From positions 310,001 through 374,000 of the forward strand of contig NHZP01000013.1 of NCBI GenBank assembly GCA_003313425.1: DNA of 64,000 nt, read 5' to 3'. The position numbers and the translations under genes are program-made. This document shows positions 13,967-25,577 of the stretch, piece after piece. How positions within the stretch are numbered: the stretch's first letter is position 1; the number at the start of each line of letters is the position of its first letter. The notes beneath the pieces were generated by a model. That model was given only the letters and a program-made list of their open reading frames with translations. It was not told the DNA's origin and did not search any database. This stretch comes from Pseudopyrenochaeta lycopersici. Its lineage: Eukaryota > Ascomycota > Dothideomycetes > Pleosporales > Pseudopyrenochaetaceae.

Positions 13967-15618
13967 TTAGTACACGTACCTCCATCCACGCTCATTGCCG
14001 CTATGTTCTGACCATCCTTCCGCTTCGTCCAGCTTCTTGTTCAGCTTCATTGCTCTCCACTTGATCAGCGCAGCCGAGACGGCGCAAGCCACGCATCCAA
14101 ACAAAATTAGGCCGCCGCCCAAGCGGTAAAATGGCTCCTGTGACGTAGGGAAGAAGTATGGGCTGAACCAGTGGCTAACCTGACTAATGCAGTTTGCAAT
14201 CGCAATGAGCGCTGCCTTCTTACTTCTTGGAGCCGGCACCAGAGTAGTCTCCCAACTCAGTTGCAAGTTGAGACCCGAATAGGTACCGCTGATGAGTAGG
14301 ATGAGGCCAAAATACCGGGCACCGACGTTCAGAGTGGAGATCAGCATGCTGCAGCCGACAGCGCTAAAGAAGATCGGGATGACGATATGGTAGCAGGACT
14401 CTTGGAAGCGTCCAGAAGTATACGCCAGCGCGCATGCAACTCCATAGGCGATGGCATAGGGTGGTGCTTGGACAAGGTATGTGGTAAGGGTATCGAACTT
14501 GAAGGTCTTCATGATCTGCCGGACTATGTTAGCTTCAACCCGTCATTAAACCCTCATGGCCGAGGAAGCGGCTTACCGATGGAAGGAAGTCCTTGAAACT
14601 CTGCGCTGTCACGAGCGAAAAGTGCATCAAACAGAACAGCCATGTGAATGGATCTTTAGCCGCCTCTTTAAGTCCGTCCCAAGTACCACCAAACTCCTCC
14701 TCGCGGCCACCGTTGGAAACCTGCACACGATACTGCGCCATTTCTGCCTCTTCTTGAGACAGAAACCTGGTGTTGTGTGGCCAAGACGGAAGCACAAAGT
14801 AAGCACAGGCCGCTACAGCGATCGAGGCTGCGCCCTCAATGATGAAAAACCATTGCCATGCGTGCAGACCAAGTACGTGATCCATGTTGGTCAGAATGCC
14901 AGCAGCTAGAAACCCGGAGAGGATGTTGGACATTGTGTTTCCAGCATGCCAGATGGCCATTCGCATTGGATTCTCTTCCTTGGTGTACCATGACGACGTC
15001 ACTGACGTATTGTTAGTTGAATCAAAGGATGTTTTAGGGGTGTTAAACGTACTCAGTGTGATACCGGGGAAGAAAGGAGCCTCCGAAAGACCGATGAAGA
15101 AGCGACATACTGCGAAGCCAGGGCCACTGGTCATCGCTGGCATGCAGATTGTAGCGATACTCCAGGCCATCATCATAGAGGGCAGAAGCCATCTTGGGTC
15201 TGCTTTCGCAAGCCACAGATTTCCTGGAAGCTGGCCGATAAGATATCCAACATAGAATGTTGAAATTCCAGTGTTCCACATCGTATCTGTCATGTTCAGA
15301 TCTTCTTGGAGGCCAGCGAGACGTGCATTAGAAACGTTGATGCGATCGAGGTAGCTATCATCAGTCAATCACAGTCTTCGATACATGACTGATTGGAGTG
15401 TCTTACTTCATTAGGAACATCAGTGTAATACACGGCATCAACCGCCAATCTATTTTCCTCAGGAGCTTCTTGTTCAACGCAGCCATCTCCTCTTCGCTCA
15501 ACGATCGAAGCGTCTCAAAGCGAGCCTGGATCTGTTGCGGCGTGAAATTTCCAGGCTCCGTGACAATCTCTTTGCATTCGCTCTCGCCCATCTTTTCGCT
15601 GATGGAGTTGGCCGTCAT
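13967..15618 (-). CDS. MFS permease, anion:cation symporter (Dal5-like) family
   Basis: Four exons (15618-15407, 15354-15053, 15001-14577, 14515-13967) join to 495 residues with about 12 membrane spans. The first span region is followed by the ACS signature NYLDRINVSNARLAGL, and the middle carries MTSSWYTKEENPMRMA, typical of Dal5/Tna1-type permeases. The family moves organic anions such as allantoate, nicotinate or small carboxylates across the plasma membrane. It sits next to a mitochondrial tricarboxylate carrier and a PrpF-like isomerase with shared promoter palindromes, so a tri- or dicarboxylate is a plausible cargo, though direction and substrate are unproven. Two CCGCGG sites lie 360-400 bp upstream. 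Confidence 0.92.
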
Positions 15619-16379
15619 GTTTGGTAGTGAAGGCGTATCGGTTACCGGAGTGAGTCGCGGGGAGTTGGTGGGTTGGAGAACCGCTGTGAGCAGATGATCC
15701 CTCTTCGTGAGGCAGAACTCATGCTTATATGTTCATTGTGAAGAGTGTAAGTTGTAGAATCCGGCCTCAGTTGACTTTCTCGCGGCCGGGTCGTTCTCGG
15801 GGTCGCCCAGTTGAGCTAACAGTGCGGGGCCCCAGATTATGGCGAATCAACGCATTGGCCATCCGCCACGATGAAAGCCATTCGAGAAATGGCAGGCTTG
15901 AACGGGGAGCCAAGAATGGTTCAGTGGGAGCGGGCGTTATTCGGGATAGTGCACCGAGGCAGGCAAAGCAGAATTTGTTCCCGCGGGTACGGACGGGCGC
16001 TAGAGTTCCCGCGGGAGGGCTGAATCTTGCCGTTCCCACGGCCTGGAAAACGGAAAGTATATCGAGCCAACTTTACGGAGTGATGGATCGATAATACCAT
16101 CATAGCTGTTTTCATGATGGCATAATCGGAAGTAGCCGTGGACGTTGCAGTAGGAACGCTGGTGCAGCGCCGATTCGCGGTTTTGCGTTTTACGGCAGTG
16201 ACAGTCTACACACTAAACAATTACACTCGCTTACAAGCAATTGGAGAGTTTGTAACGTAGTAGGATTTATGATATGTGCGAGGAATTTCTGACAAGTACC
16301 GACAGTAAATGGTTATCAAAATGAAAGATGAATAAGGGGTATTGAGTGATGCAATTATATCTCTACGGAACGCATCCCA
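15619..16379. other. Gap upstream of MFS gene, with two CCGCGG palindromes
   Basis: No gene is seen. It contains two CCGCGG palindromes (15981 and 16009) in a GC-rich patch, and an AT-rich part next to the carrier's 3' end. Confidence 0.6.
15980..16016. promoter_or_regulatory. Paired CCGCGG palindromes upstream of MFS gene
   Basis: CCGCGG occurs at 15981-15986 and 16009-16014. The second lies inside a perfect 10-bp palindrome, TCCCGCGGGA. CCG/CGG inverted triplets are classic Zn2Cys6 half-sites, and a Zn2Cys6 gene lies in this group. Confidence 0.65.
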
Positions 16380-17327
16380 TCATGACGAAGCGCTCAACAG
16401 AGCAGCAACCTTTTCGTACACAGTAAAGACTATACCGCCGCTGAGAACCAACCTGCCCAGTCGCATCGTACTTCCACTCCAAAGCCCGCGCACTCCCGCA
16501 TGTTGTAAGACACTTCGGAACGCCTCCCCAGTGCTGGCGCCGTTTGCGCTCTGAGCCCTTGTTTTGATAGTATCGAAGGGCTGTGTTGCATAAACTGTAA
16601 TGACTCCAGCAATTGCACCTATTCCAAACGTCGTCGCGCTGTTTTGCGGTAGGCTATGTCGCCGTGAGAATTCCTTGAGTACATTGTATGAGCCCATGCG
16701 TACAGCGGAGGTGGCTGACTGCTTCATGGTGGTAGAGGCCAATCCTCGATACAACCCAGATATACCCTGAGTCTGTAGAATGACCTGGGTAGCGTGCAAA
16801 CCCCCGCGATAACGCTTTGGGATGCTTTTTGCATCATCGATTACAGCGGTTTTGATGCGTTCGGTCGGTGTTACAGCGACAACACTTTCCACAGTGCCTG
16901 CCAACATCCCGGCCAGTATCCCTCGCGCTGGGGACAATACCCCCTTTTCATCAGCTAAGCAATTGCGAATTGTGTCGAAAGAGAGAAAGCGAACTCCAGC
17001 TTTGAAGGCTGTGCCGAGTATCAGGGTGGAACAGCCGGTATATATGGCACCTAAGCCATCGCTTCTCGCAACGCTGGCAACGACAGCGAAAGGGTTCTTC
17101 GAGCCTCTTGGTCCTGCTTGCAGCTGTGCGCGGGTTTTGGCGAATTCGAAGGGATAAGTCGCGGTGGCCTCGACGCCTCCAGCGATGGCACCGGATATCA
17201 GTGAAACTGCAGCTGATGGAGACTTCTTTGCTGCAGATTCTTTCGAAGATCTAGATATCTGGGGTAACTTTACAACGCCGGTGAGGTGAGATGTTGAAGA
17301 TTGGACAATCGCTGGTGACGCGCTCAT
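16380..17327 (-). CDS. Mitochondrial tricarboxylate (citrate) carrier, SLC25 family
   Basis: This is a single exon of 315 residues from the ATG at 17327. Three carrier repeats are visible, with Px[DE]xx[KR]-type signatures: YPFEFAKTRAQ, TPTERIKTAVI and QPFDTIKTRAQ. The combination matches the citrate/tricarboxylate subgroup (CTP1), which exchanges citrate, isocitrate or cis-aconitate with malate across the inner mitochondrial membrane. An in-frame upstream extension to 17510 is low-complexity and unlikely to be coding. The gene diverges from the Zn2Cys6 factor across a 328 bp gap holding two CCGCGG sites. Itaconate-type clusters of Aspergillus and Ustilago contain a carrier of this kind that feeds cis-aconitate to the cytosol. 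Confidence 0.92.
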   Translation of the reverse strand: MSASPAIVQSSTSHLTGVVKLPQISRSSKESAAKKSPSAAVSLISGAIAGGVEATATYPFEFAKTRAQLQAGPRGSKNPFAVVASVARSDGLGAIYTGCSTLILGTAFKAGVRFLSFDTIRNCLADEKGVLSPARGILAGMLAGTVESVVAVTPTERIKTAVIDDAKSIPKRYRGGLHATQVILQTQGISGLYRGLASTTMKQSATSAVRMGSYNVLKEFSRRHSLPQNSATTFGIGAIAGVITVYATQPFDTIKTRAQSANGASTGEAFRSVLQHAGVRGLWSGSTMRLGRLVLSGGIVFTVYEKVAALLSASS

Positions 17328-17655
17328 GATGGATGCAGTGGTGCTAGTACGCGCTTTGAGATGGACAACATGCTTGCAATAGGCTGCAAGAGTAGTATAT
17401 ACGACATGCGTTTTACGTCTGTTAGCAGCAACTTGTTGATGTCGGCAAGTCAGGACATTTTTGCGGGTCGAAGTCGTGGAAACGGGAGAGGAGGGTGGCG
17501 AGCTGGACACGGGTAGCTCCCGCGGTAGTTAACATCGTCCCCGCGGCAGTCTCGGGTCGTCCTGGCAATCGCTGCGACCCTCCACTCAAGCTACCTCCGC
17601 ACCCGCAACAGCCGTCTGTTCTCTAAATCCGCCACGCCTCCCTTCGAGCACTGCC
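17328..17655. other. Divergent promoter gap, carrier / Zn2Cys6 factor
   Basis: This shared promoter region contains CCGCGG at 17520-17525 and 17541-17546. No gene is seen. Confidence 0.6.
17518..17549. promoter_or_regulatory. Paired CCGCGG palindromes in the carrier/regulator promoter
   Basis: Two sites, TCCCGCGGTA and CCCCGCGGCA, lie 110-140 bp from the regulator start and about 200 bp from the carrier start. They could serve both genes and allow autoregulation. Confidence 0.65.
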
Positions 17656-20049
17656 ATGAGCGAGGGTAGCCGCGCAGGTGCGGACGGCACCGTGCCGGGA
17701 ACGGGCCCAGTACGCAAGAGAGCCTCCGAGGCATGTGTCTTCTGCCGCCGGAGGAAGGTTCGCCTTTTCAACGTCAGGCTTAAGACGCGGGAGCTGACCT
17801 CAGCAGATCAAATGCAGCACGGAACGGCCTTCATGCGCAAATTGCAAAACTCATGGGATGACGTGCAGCTATGAACCCGTCGACGACACACACCGCACTC
17901 GCAGTCGCCCGAGCAAGGCTCCCCGACGCGACAACGCATCAGAGTCTAGCCCCGTCGTTGCACCCGCGTCGGAATCGATTGCAGCAAGTGACAGGACCTT
18001 TGCCCGCTCGGTGGAAGACGTAGACAGCAGGCCAAGCAGCGTGTCTCGCATCGTCGTCTCTGCCAATGGCGTGTCTAGCTATCATGGACGCACGAGCACC
18101 TTGTTTGAGGAGAATCCACATGATCGAATCGCTGCCGAAGCCCGTCCCCGGATGCCCGAAGATTGGGTTGAGAAAGGCCTCATTGCTGAAGCTGCATGCC
18201 AGCGTCAACTTGAAAATGTCAATTTTCGCCTTGGGAAGCTCGACTTTGATGGTGTTGAACCTGAACTGGGCATGCACCTGTTGACACTCCACTGGAACCG
18301 ACAGCATCACTCATTCCTGATAACGTATCGCCCTGCCTTTATGCGCGATATGGCGTGCAATGGACCATACTTCTCCAAATTGCTCCTGAATGCCATCTAC
18401 TTTGGTGCATCCAAATTCAGTCCTCGTCATGAGGTGCGGCGCGAAGCACATGATGTGCGCACCGCTGGCTGGCAATTCCGTGAAAGGGTACGCGAGCTTC
18501 TGGGAGGAGCTCTGGACAAAAGTGAAATCACCACCATCCAGGCCCTTTTAGTCATGACCAATTCTCTCTTTGCCTTGGGTGATGAACGCAGTGCTGCTTG
18601 GCTCTATGCTGGTCTTGCTTTTCGTATGATCGTTGATCTTGGAATGCATGTAGACACACCGGACATCGCAAGCAATCGTAAATTCTCTGATGAGGATCTT
18701 GAAATTCGTAGACGCGTCTTCTGGGCTGCATTTGGTATGTGGCCTTCCGTTTTTGCAGTTTTCTTTCTCTAACCGGGTAACAAGTTGTCGACAAGATTCA
18801 AAGCTTATACCAAGGTCGGCCTGTCAGTATTAAAGAATCTGACACACTTGTACCCACCAAATTCCTTGACACATTTGAGGAATTCGAGCATTGGGCTCCT
18901 TTTGCTTATTCCACTCAATCAAGTGCCACTTATATGGGCTTCCCAGCCTACAGCGTCTCCACGTTTCGACATTTATGCCAGCTGTCGGTCGTCTTAAGTG
19001 ACATTCTCAGTACCATATATACCGAGAGAAACTTTGACAAAAGCCCTAGCGAGCTTTCGAACAAGCTCGAGACCATTCACCGCAAGCTAACAACATGGCA
19101 TAGCCAACTACCAGACCACCTTGCCGGCGATGTGAAGAAAGCTGCGATAACTCCACCTCCACATGTGTTGAGTCTACAGTAAGCATCTAGGCCTCCAAAT
19201 ACGTCAATTGCGTACTAACACTGCGGCAGCGCCATGTACAATGTACTCATGATCCTTCTTCATCGCCCTTTTGTTGCCGATGGACATCTCTACAGTACTT
19301 CTCGTGCCATCTCCGTGAACTCGTTCATGTCATGCGCCACGGCCGCAAATGATATCGTTCAGCTTCTTCGAGCATACGATAAAGCCTTCAGTGTTCGGAG
19401 AGCTCCATATCTGATATCGTATGCAACTTATGTTGCCGCAACGATACATGCACGTATTGCAGCAAAACAAACATCCGGCTCTGATGCTCACAGCAGCCTG
19501 GAAACATGCTTAGCCGTTTTCCGTGAGAACCAAGAAACGAACTGGGCTGTCCGACGCGCGAATGCAATTGTACAGAACCTTATGAAGCGATTGGGAGTCG
19601 CTATCAACAGTTTGGATGAACTCCAAATCGACAAAGATGCCAGTGGGAGCAGCAATCAAAGCACTCCGGACACAACATCAGGTAGATCCATGGGACGGGA
19701 TCCTCTCTTGCAAAGCCTTGACATTGATGGAATCATACAAAGCTTTGTTCGAGAACAAGAAAGCGCTCAGCTGGGCCAAGCAGGATCATCACATAGAGTT
19801 AACACAGCGGATATGGCTGCCCCTATGCAGCCACCAATGTCGTACCAAACCGCAGATACATCGGGTACTTCCTTTCTCATGGTGAATCATGATGCGAGCA
19901 CTCTACCTTATGATCAGAATGGGAGCTGGTTATACCAGGGGACGCAACAATCGTCAGGGGATGCTCCTGTGTCCGTGGATGATCTTCTGTATGGGTTCAA
20001 CGGCTCCCCTCTCGACAGCTTTCCCATCCTAGAATGGGACACCATGTAG
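17656..20049 (+). CDS. Zn(II)2Cys6 transcription factor (probable pathway regulator)
   Basis: Four exons (17656-17757, 17807-18734, 18785-19178, 19230-20049) join to 747 residues. The first intron splits the zinc cluster. After splicing it reads CVFCRRRK then IKCSTERPSCANC with a final Cys after six residues, a complete C-x2-C-x6-C-x6-C-x2-C-x6-C. The donor of that intron is the weak GTTCGC, but the restored cluster supports it. A fungal-specific middle homology region follows (LGMHVD and HRPF segments, roughly residues 150-500), then a polar C-terminal tail likely for activation. It sits between the carrier and the PrpF-like gene. The CCGCGG palindromes in all promoters of the group, including its own, suggest it binds CCG/CGG inverted half-sites there. 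Confidence 0.93.
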
Positions 20050-20528
20050 ACTTTCACCAGTTTAGTCAAAGAGGCGGGCCAAGGAATTATTCGTGACTTG
20101 CCAACGGGGTATCGAAGCCGGCATAACCCGGAACCCCGGGAAAACGTCGGTGATTCTTTCCCGCGGCATCTTCGACTAACCGTCCGCACCTAGATCCCGC
20201 GGGAGCAGTCGGCGGGTCGTCCAAGTGAATGAGCCTCCCGCGGCATTTCAATGTTCCTTTGTAACTTGTTGCAAATCTTCAGTCTTACTGTCAAAGATGA
20301 CCGACTGCTTCCCATGCCATATATGGCATGCTGATTCCTCGCACACGATGGACGGAGTACAGCTGCAGTGTATAACTAGTGACAAGCAAATCATTTCCTA
20401 CCAGAAGCTTCAAGTTTTGGTTGATGCTCCAGTCACTTGTACGTTCCTTGCGCACCGAAACTGCAAGACTTTCAATTATCCAAACCCCTGTTATTCCACG
20501 ATCACCAGCCTTTTCCGTGCCCGAGTTC
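20050..20528. other. Promoter gap upstream of PrpF-like gene, three CCGCGG sites
   Basis: It contains three CCGCGG palindromes (20161, 20197, 20238). The open frame of the PrpF-like gene extends back to an ATG at 20379 within this gap, so its start is uncertain. Confidence 0.6.
20158..20246. promoter_or_regulatory. Triple CCGCGG palindrome array upstream of PrpF-like gene
   Basis: CCGCGG occurs at 20161-20166, 20197-20202 and 20238-20243, spaced 36 and 41 bp. The middle one is the perfect TCCCGCGGGA. All three share T two bases before and A two bases after the core. Confidence 0.7.
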
Positions 20529-21871
20529 ATGATGGTGCGTGAACGACCAAGCAAGAGGATACGTTGTAGTCTTCCCGCCGTATTGATGCGTGCGGGGACC
20601 TCGAAGGGCCTTTTCATTCACCGCCATCATTTGCCAGCCTCTGAGTCAGCATGGTCAGGTCCACTGCTCGCTGCAATGGGTTCTCAAAACTCAGATGTTC
20701 GACAAATTGATGGAGTGGGAGGGGCAACGTCAACAACATCGAAAGTTGCAGTAATATCGCCGTCAACCAGACCGGGTGTAGATGTTGACTACACCTTTGT
20801 GCAAGTAGCGGTTGGACAAGAAGTGGTAGATTTCAGCGGAAATTGTGGAAATATGTGTTCAGGTGTAGGGCCATTTGCTCTCCAAGAAGGGCTTGTGCGT
20901 GCACGGCCGGGCGAACGAACTGTGAGCACTTTCCAAAGCACAAGTCTAGTGCCTGCTAACTTACCACGCAGTTGGATGTTCGGATTTTCAACACGAATAC
21001 TTCACAAATCATCGTCGACAGCATTCAGGTCGATGCCGATGGCTCATTCAGTGAAGATGGCGACTATATGATCTCAGGTGTCAAAGGAACCGGGAGTGAA
21101 GTTAAAGTCGCATTCGTAGACCCTGCCGGTAGTATGACTGGGAAGCTGTTCCCCACCGGTAGACGTTCTGACACTATCACTGTCAAAGAACGAAACCAGT
21201 CTCCTTTCTCCGTTAAGGCAACCTTGATCGATGCCGCCAATCCATTCGTGGTCGTGGACGAGTCTACTCTACCTTGCTATCTCAAATCATGCACCAAAGA
21301 GTCAGCCGGTTACCTTGATCACATGGAATCGATCCGGCGTGCTGGAGCCGTAATGATGGGCCTCGCTCCAAACACTGAAGCTGCTGGAAAAGCTAGAGGA
21401 ACGCCGAAGCTAGCGATCGTGTCACCCCCTGTATCAGATCAATTGTCTCAGGATGACGAGAAATCCAACATCGCAGGTATTCATGTCTTGGCTTTCAGTA
21501 TGGGAAAGCCGCACCCCAGTCTGCAGCTTACTGGAGCCGCATGCTTAGCCTCAGCTGTATGTATCGAGGGAACAGTAGCTCATCGGATCGCGTCAATGGC
21601 AAGGTCCGAAACAGATTGGTTTTTGCCAACGCCTGAGAGGACGCCGAGCCCAATGTCGGAAACCGGCGAGGGTTCTCGGCAATCGACGCAAGCATCTTGC
21701 CTACTACCAGACCGAAAAACAGTACGCATATCTCATCGAAGTGGAGCTATCCAAGTCGAAGTGTTGGCTGCGAGCTCAGATACTTTTGCGGTGGTCGATC
21801 GATGCATTGTTTCTCGGACTGCACGACGATTATTTGAGGGGAAGGTGTACTATTACCAAGAAGTCGCCTGA
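20529..21871 (+). CDS. PrpF/aconitate-delta-isomerase-like protein (DUF453 family)
   Basis: Two exons (20529-20921 and 20972-21871) join to 430 residues. The two-domain diaminopimelate-epimerase-like family shows its hallmarks: RAGTSKGLF, GVGGATSTTSK, SGNCGNMCSGVGPF and the terminal RTARRLFEGKVY. Counted from the ATG at 20529, Lys72 and Cys106 fall at the places of the Lys/Cys pair proposed as catalytic in bacterial PrpF. Relatives isomerise aconitate, 2-methylaconitate, methylitaconate or oxalomesaconate; Adi1 of Ustilago makes trans-aconitate from cis-aconitate. An in-frame ATG at 20379 would add 50 residues, Arg/Ser-rich and possibly a mitochondrial presequence. With a mitochondrial tricarboxylate carrier and an anion permease beside it, an aconitate-type substrate is the best guess. 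Confidence 0.9.
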
Positions 21872-22781
21872 GTTCCATATGCTCCTAGACGCTCTCATAT
21901 ACTCTTGATAACACAATTAGATTTCCAGCATGTTCAAGATTTCCTCAGTTTGGGTGTACGAAGCGTGACAAAGATTTACGTTACGCGGATATCATCACTT
22001 GTAGGCTTATATCCTTTCAATAGTTTTGTGATTCAAAACACCAAGTTAGACATGACAAATCTATGATGTTCAATTTGGCCATCTTGTTTTACTCGATTGC
22101 TATTGGATTGATGTTATCGTACGGCTAGAGCTCGATAGCTCCCTTCCGTTTCCTTTTTCATCACGTCAGGATTGGGGCAATTCTAGGTAAGAACATGTGG
22201 GAATCAACAGTGTTCCTTTCAATAAATGCAATCTTACTCTAATAAATTCTGCTAAAGCGCTCGGATTCAAGTCTGGTCACCAATACAATCGCCAGGATGG
22301 CCTTCATTGTTCTCATCGCCATGAGTCTGTTCGTGGTGGTGAAAGCTGCATATCTTAGCTGCCTACCATGCTGAATGAAGTAACCCCTTCCAAGAGGTCA
22401 TTTTGAGAGACATCACGTCGAAACGCCCGTTCTTCTGGGGCCGAATATCGTCGTATCATTAACAGTCCTAGCAAGAATCAAAAGTATCACACAACAGGAA
22501 TGTTTAGATATTATACCACGTCTCTTCTTCTCTATGTTAAATTTTCGTCGACCTTTTTTCTCCAAACTCTAACAACATGAGGTTAGAAGAGATCGAGTTT
22601 TAATTCACTATGGCTTTGGAGTCAGAGATGCGGGGAAATGGCGTCAACAACGCAAGGCGAGCAAGCAGTTCCAAAATTAGCAAGGAACTTGGGTATTGAT
22701 GTCAGTGTGTTTACGGTCAGAACTTATGCTGATTTGATAACTAGATAGCCTTGCTTTACAATTTCAAGGACAATTAGGCGC
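21872..22781. other. Convergent intergenic gap
   Basis: This AT-rich sequence lies between the 3' ends of the PrpF-like gene and the rhamnosidase. I see no gene or clear element. Confidence 0.55.
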
Positions 22782-25577
22782 TCATGGCACGAAAAAGGCT
22801 GGAATTGCATTACCTTGCGCACCCTGTATTGGTTCAAGCGGCCAGTGAGGATCTTCTTCCCACTCTGTCTCAAATGTATACTCACCACTGCCAACCTTCT
22901 CATCTACCCCAACTAATAGCACACGCGCTTCGCAATTAGGCGGAACGGTAACAGTTGTGCGCATCTTCGTGCCTTCGATCTTCCAAGCTACGGTATAAGG
23001 TCCGAATGGTGAGTCGAATGATGTATTCGCATGACGAACCGTTCCTCCAGGCTTTGGGGAGACTACTGCCGTCTTCCAACCTGGTGAACCTGCACTCAGG
23101 CCACCGACAGTCTTGTGTAGGAAACTACAGACTGAGCCGAGTGCATAATGGTTAAATGAGGTCATCTGGCCTGGATTGATCGTGCCATCGGGAAGCATGG
23201 AGTTCCAGCGTTCCCACTTTGAGAATATTAGTCACAGAAGGAGAGATGAGAATTGAAGAAGGCTTTCATAACTTACAATCGTGGTCGCACCCATCGTTAC
23301 GGGATAAAGCCAGCTAGGACAATCACGCTCTTGCAGCATTCTGTATGCGTGGCTGAGCATACCGTTGTCGGCAAGCACCTGCAAGATCACAGGCGTGCCA
23401 GCAAACCCCGTTGTAATCTTGAACGCCTCCCACCGAATCAACCAGTCTAATCTTCCTTTTGCAGTCTGAATTTCTTCTTCTGTGTTGAACAGATTGAAAA
23501 GTAATGCCAGGACATAAACAGCCTGAGTATCACATGCCAGGCGACCTACTTTCGTGATATATAAGGAACGAAATGTCTCAGTTATCTGTTCTGCTTGTAT
23601 CGTATAGTTGGCTGAATCCTGAGTCTTGCCCAGTATGCCTGCTATCTTCGCAGCAAGTCTGGTTACGTGGATCAAATAGGCGTTGGCGACTAGAAATGGA
23701 TCGGTAGGACTGTGACCTGGAAGTTGTGGAGGGGATCTAGGATCCAGCCAATCGCCATACTGGGGTGTAGTGTCTGCATACAAGCCTTGAGCATTGTGCG
23801 GAACGCCTTGGTCCAGCCACAGCCTCATACTCTCCCATTGCTTTTCCAAAATCTCCTTATCCCCATATGCATTGTGTAGATCCCACGGTGTTATGACGGA
23901 GCAGTCTGCCCAAATGGACATTGGCCGATTCTCGGGGTGTCGAGGTGGGATAGGAATTTTCGGAACGATCACAGGTACGACCCCTCCCATCTCACGCTGA
24001 TCCGCTTCTAGGTCTTGAAGCCATCCGCCAAGGAAGGCAGAAGTATCAAAGAGATAACTGACGGTCGGAGTGAAAACTTGAATGTCGCCCGTCCAACCTA
24101 AACGTTCGTCGCGCTGCGGACAGTCGGTAGGAACGGATACGAAATTGCCCCGCGTGGACCAGACTGTATTCTCATGGAGTTTGTTGATAAGATCATGTGA
24201 ACACTGGAAAGTGCCAGTACGGCGAAGATCGGAGGATATGGCAATCGCTCGAACATCAGATAATGACAAGTCATCGTAACCTGTGATTTCGGCGTATCTG
24301 ATATTAGGTTACTACCGGTCCAACTCTGCAGGCCTTCGCAACATACCTGAACCCATACCAGGAGAATCTTGACTCATATCCCTTTGTCTTGCCACCAAGA
24401 TGAATAATATTCTCAGCTTTAGCCGTCCGCAGCGGTCTTGTTCCGAGCTCACCGTGCTCAAGAACTTCGGCATGTTTAATCACAACTCTATCACCCTTCT
24501 TCCCTGGTATGTCAACCAATATTTTTAACCAACCAACGAGATTTTGGCCAAAGTCAAGCACTTTTTTACCTGTCGGCGTAAGGATTATTTCCTGCGGACT
24601 GATTTCCATGACCCGCTTGACAGGTGCAACATCAGGAGCAATTAGCTGCGCATGAGGGAAGCCGACCTCATCAACTTTGCTGCTTGCTTGGGTTGAAGTA
24701 TCTGTCGTAGACCAAGAAATATCATCCAAAACTGTGTCGAAGACCTCACCGTTGTAGATCTCTGCTTCTAAAACGGGACCTTGAAGCCAATCCCAAGTCT
24801 TGTCAGTTGTGCATACAATCTCGCCGGCGACTTCCAGCTGTCCAAGGAAGCTCAAGCGGTCGCCCCAGATATTGGAGACCCCTGGTCGACCAAGCCTTCC
24901 TGCATACCAACCCTCGGCAACGTATGCTCCAATAACATTCTCACCTGCTACTAGATATGGCGTCACATCGTAAGTTTGATAGTGCAAACGATGCTTGTAG
25001 GACTGCCAGCCAGGTGTGAGGAGTTCATCGCCGACTATGTTGCCGTTGATTTCAACTTGGTAAATGCCATGGGAAGTCGCATACAGTCTAGATTGGGCAG
25101 TTATCGAACAGTTGAACGTTGTTCTGACGCGAAACGGCCGCTTGGGTTCGTCCGGATTTTGGGGCGGACCAGATATGAGTTTTGCTTTCCATTGAGAGCG
25201 CTCCAGGAGAGCAACTTCGATATCAAGCGTTGCCCAATTGGTTTGTGAGCCGTCCACGCCGGTTGCACGAACTCCGATCTGAGCTAATTCCCGGGATGAA
25301 AGTGATGATGAAGGCCACGGTACAAGAACAGATTCGGACGAGTCCACGTCGAATGTTTCAGTGCCTTCACGGCGCGAGATAATTAGGGTGTATGAATATT
25401 GAGTCCACCCTTTCCTAATCCGAACATTTCAGCCACAATCCCCAATACATTTCTCCATATTGAGTAAGCTTACACTGTTGTTGCTTCGAAGCGCCAAGAA
25501 ATCCGTGGCCGAGAGTGAAAGATGGCAAAGCCATTATGATGATGTTCTACGCTGACAGCAGCAATACGAACTGACAT
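22782..25577 (-). CDS. GH78 alpha-L-rhamnosidase, no signal peptide
   Basis: Four exons (25577-25474, 25414-24347, 24297-23277, 23216-22782) join to 875 residues, full length for GH78. The first exon was placed by eye. It restores the N-terminal RPRISW segment and joins in frame to KGWTQYSY. The accessory beta-domains (EGWYAGRLG) precede the (alpha/alpha)6 barrel with the signature DCPQRDERLGWTGD and the late TSFNHYALGS segment that carries the catalytic His. The enzyme releases terminal L-rhamnose from pectic, flavonoid or other rhamnosides. No signal peptide is visible, so it probably acts in the cytosol on imported rhamnosides. It is divergent from a sugar-type MFS permease, which would supply the substrate. 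Confidence 0.95.

Noticed and set aside
17328..17510. N-terminal extension of the tricarboxylate carrier
   Set aside because: Low-complexity Ser/Thr sequence in the shared promoter. The Met at 17327 gives the usual carrier length.
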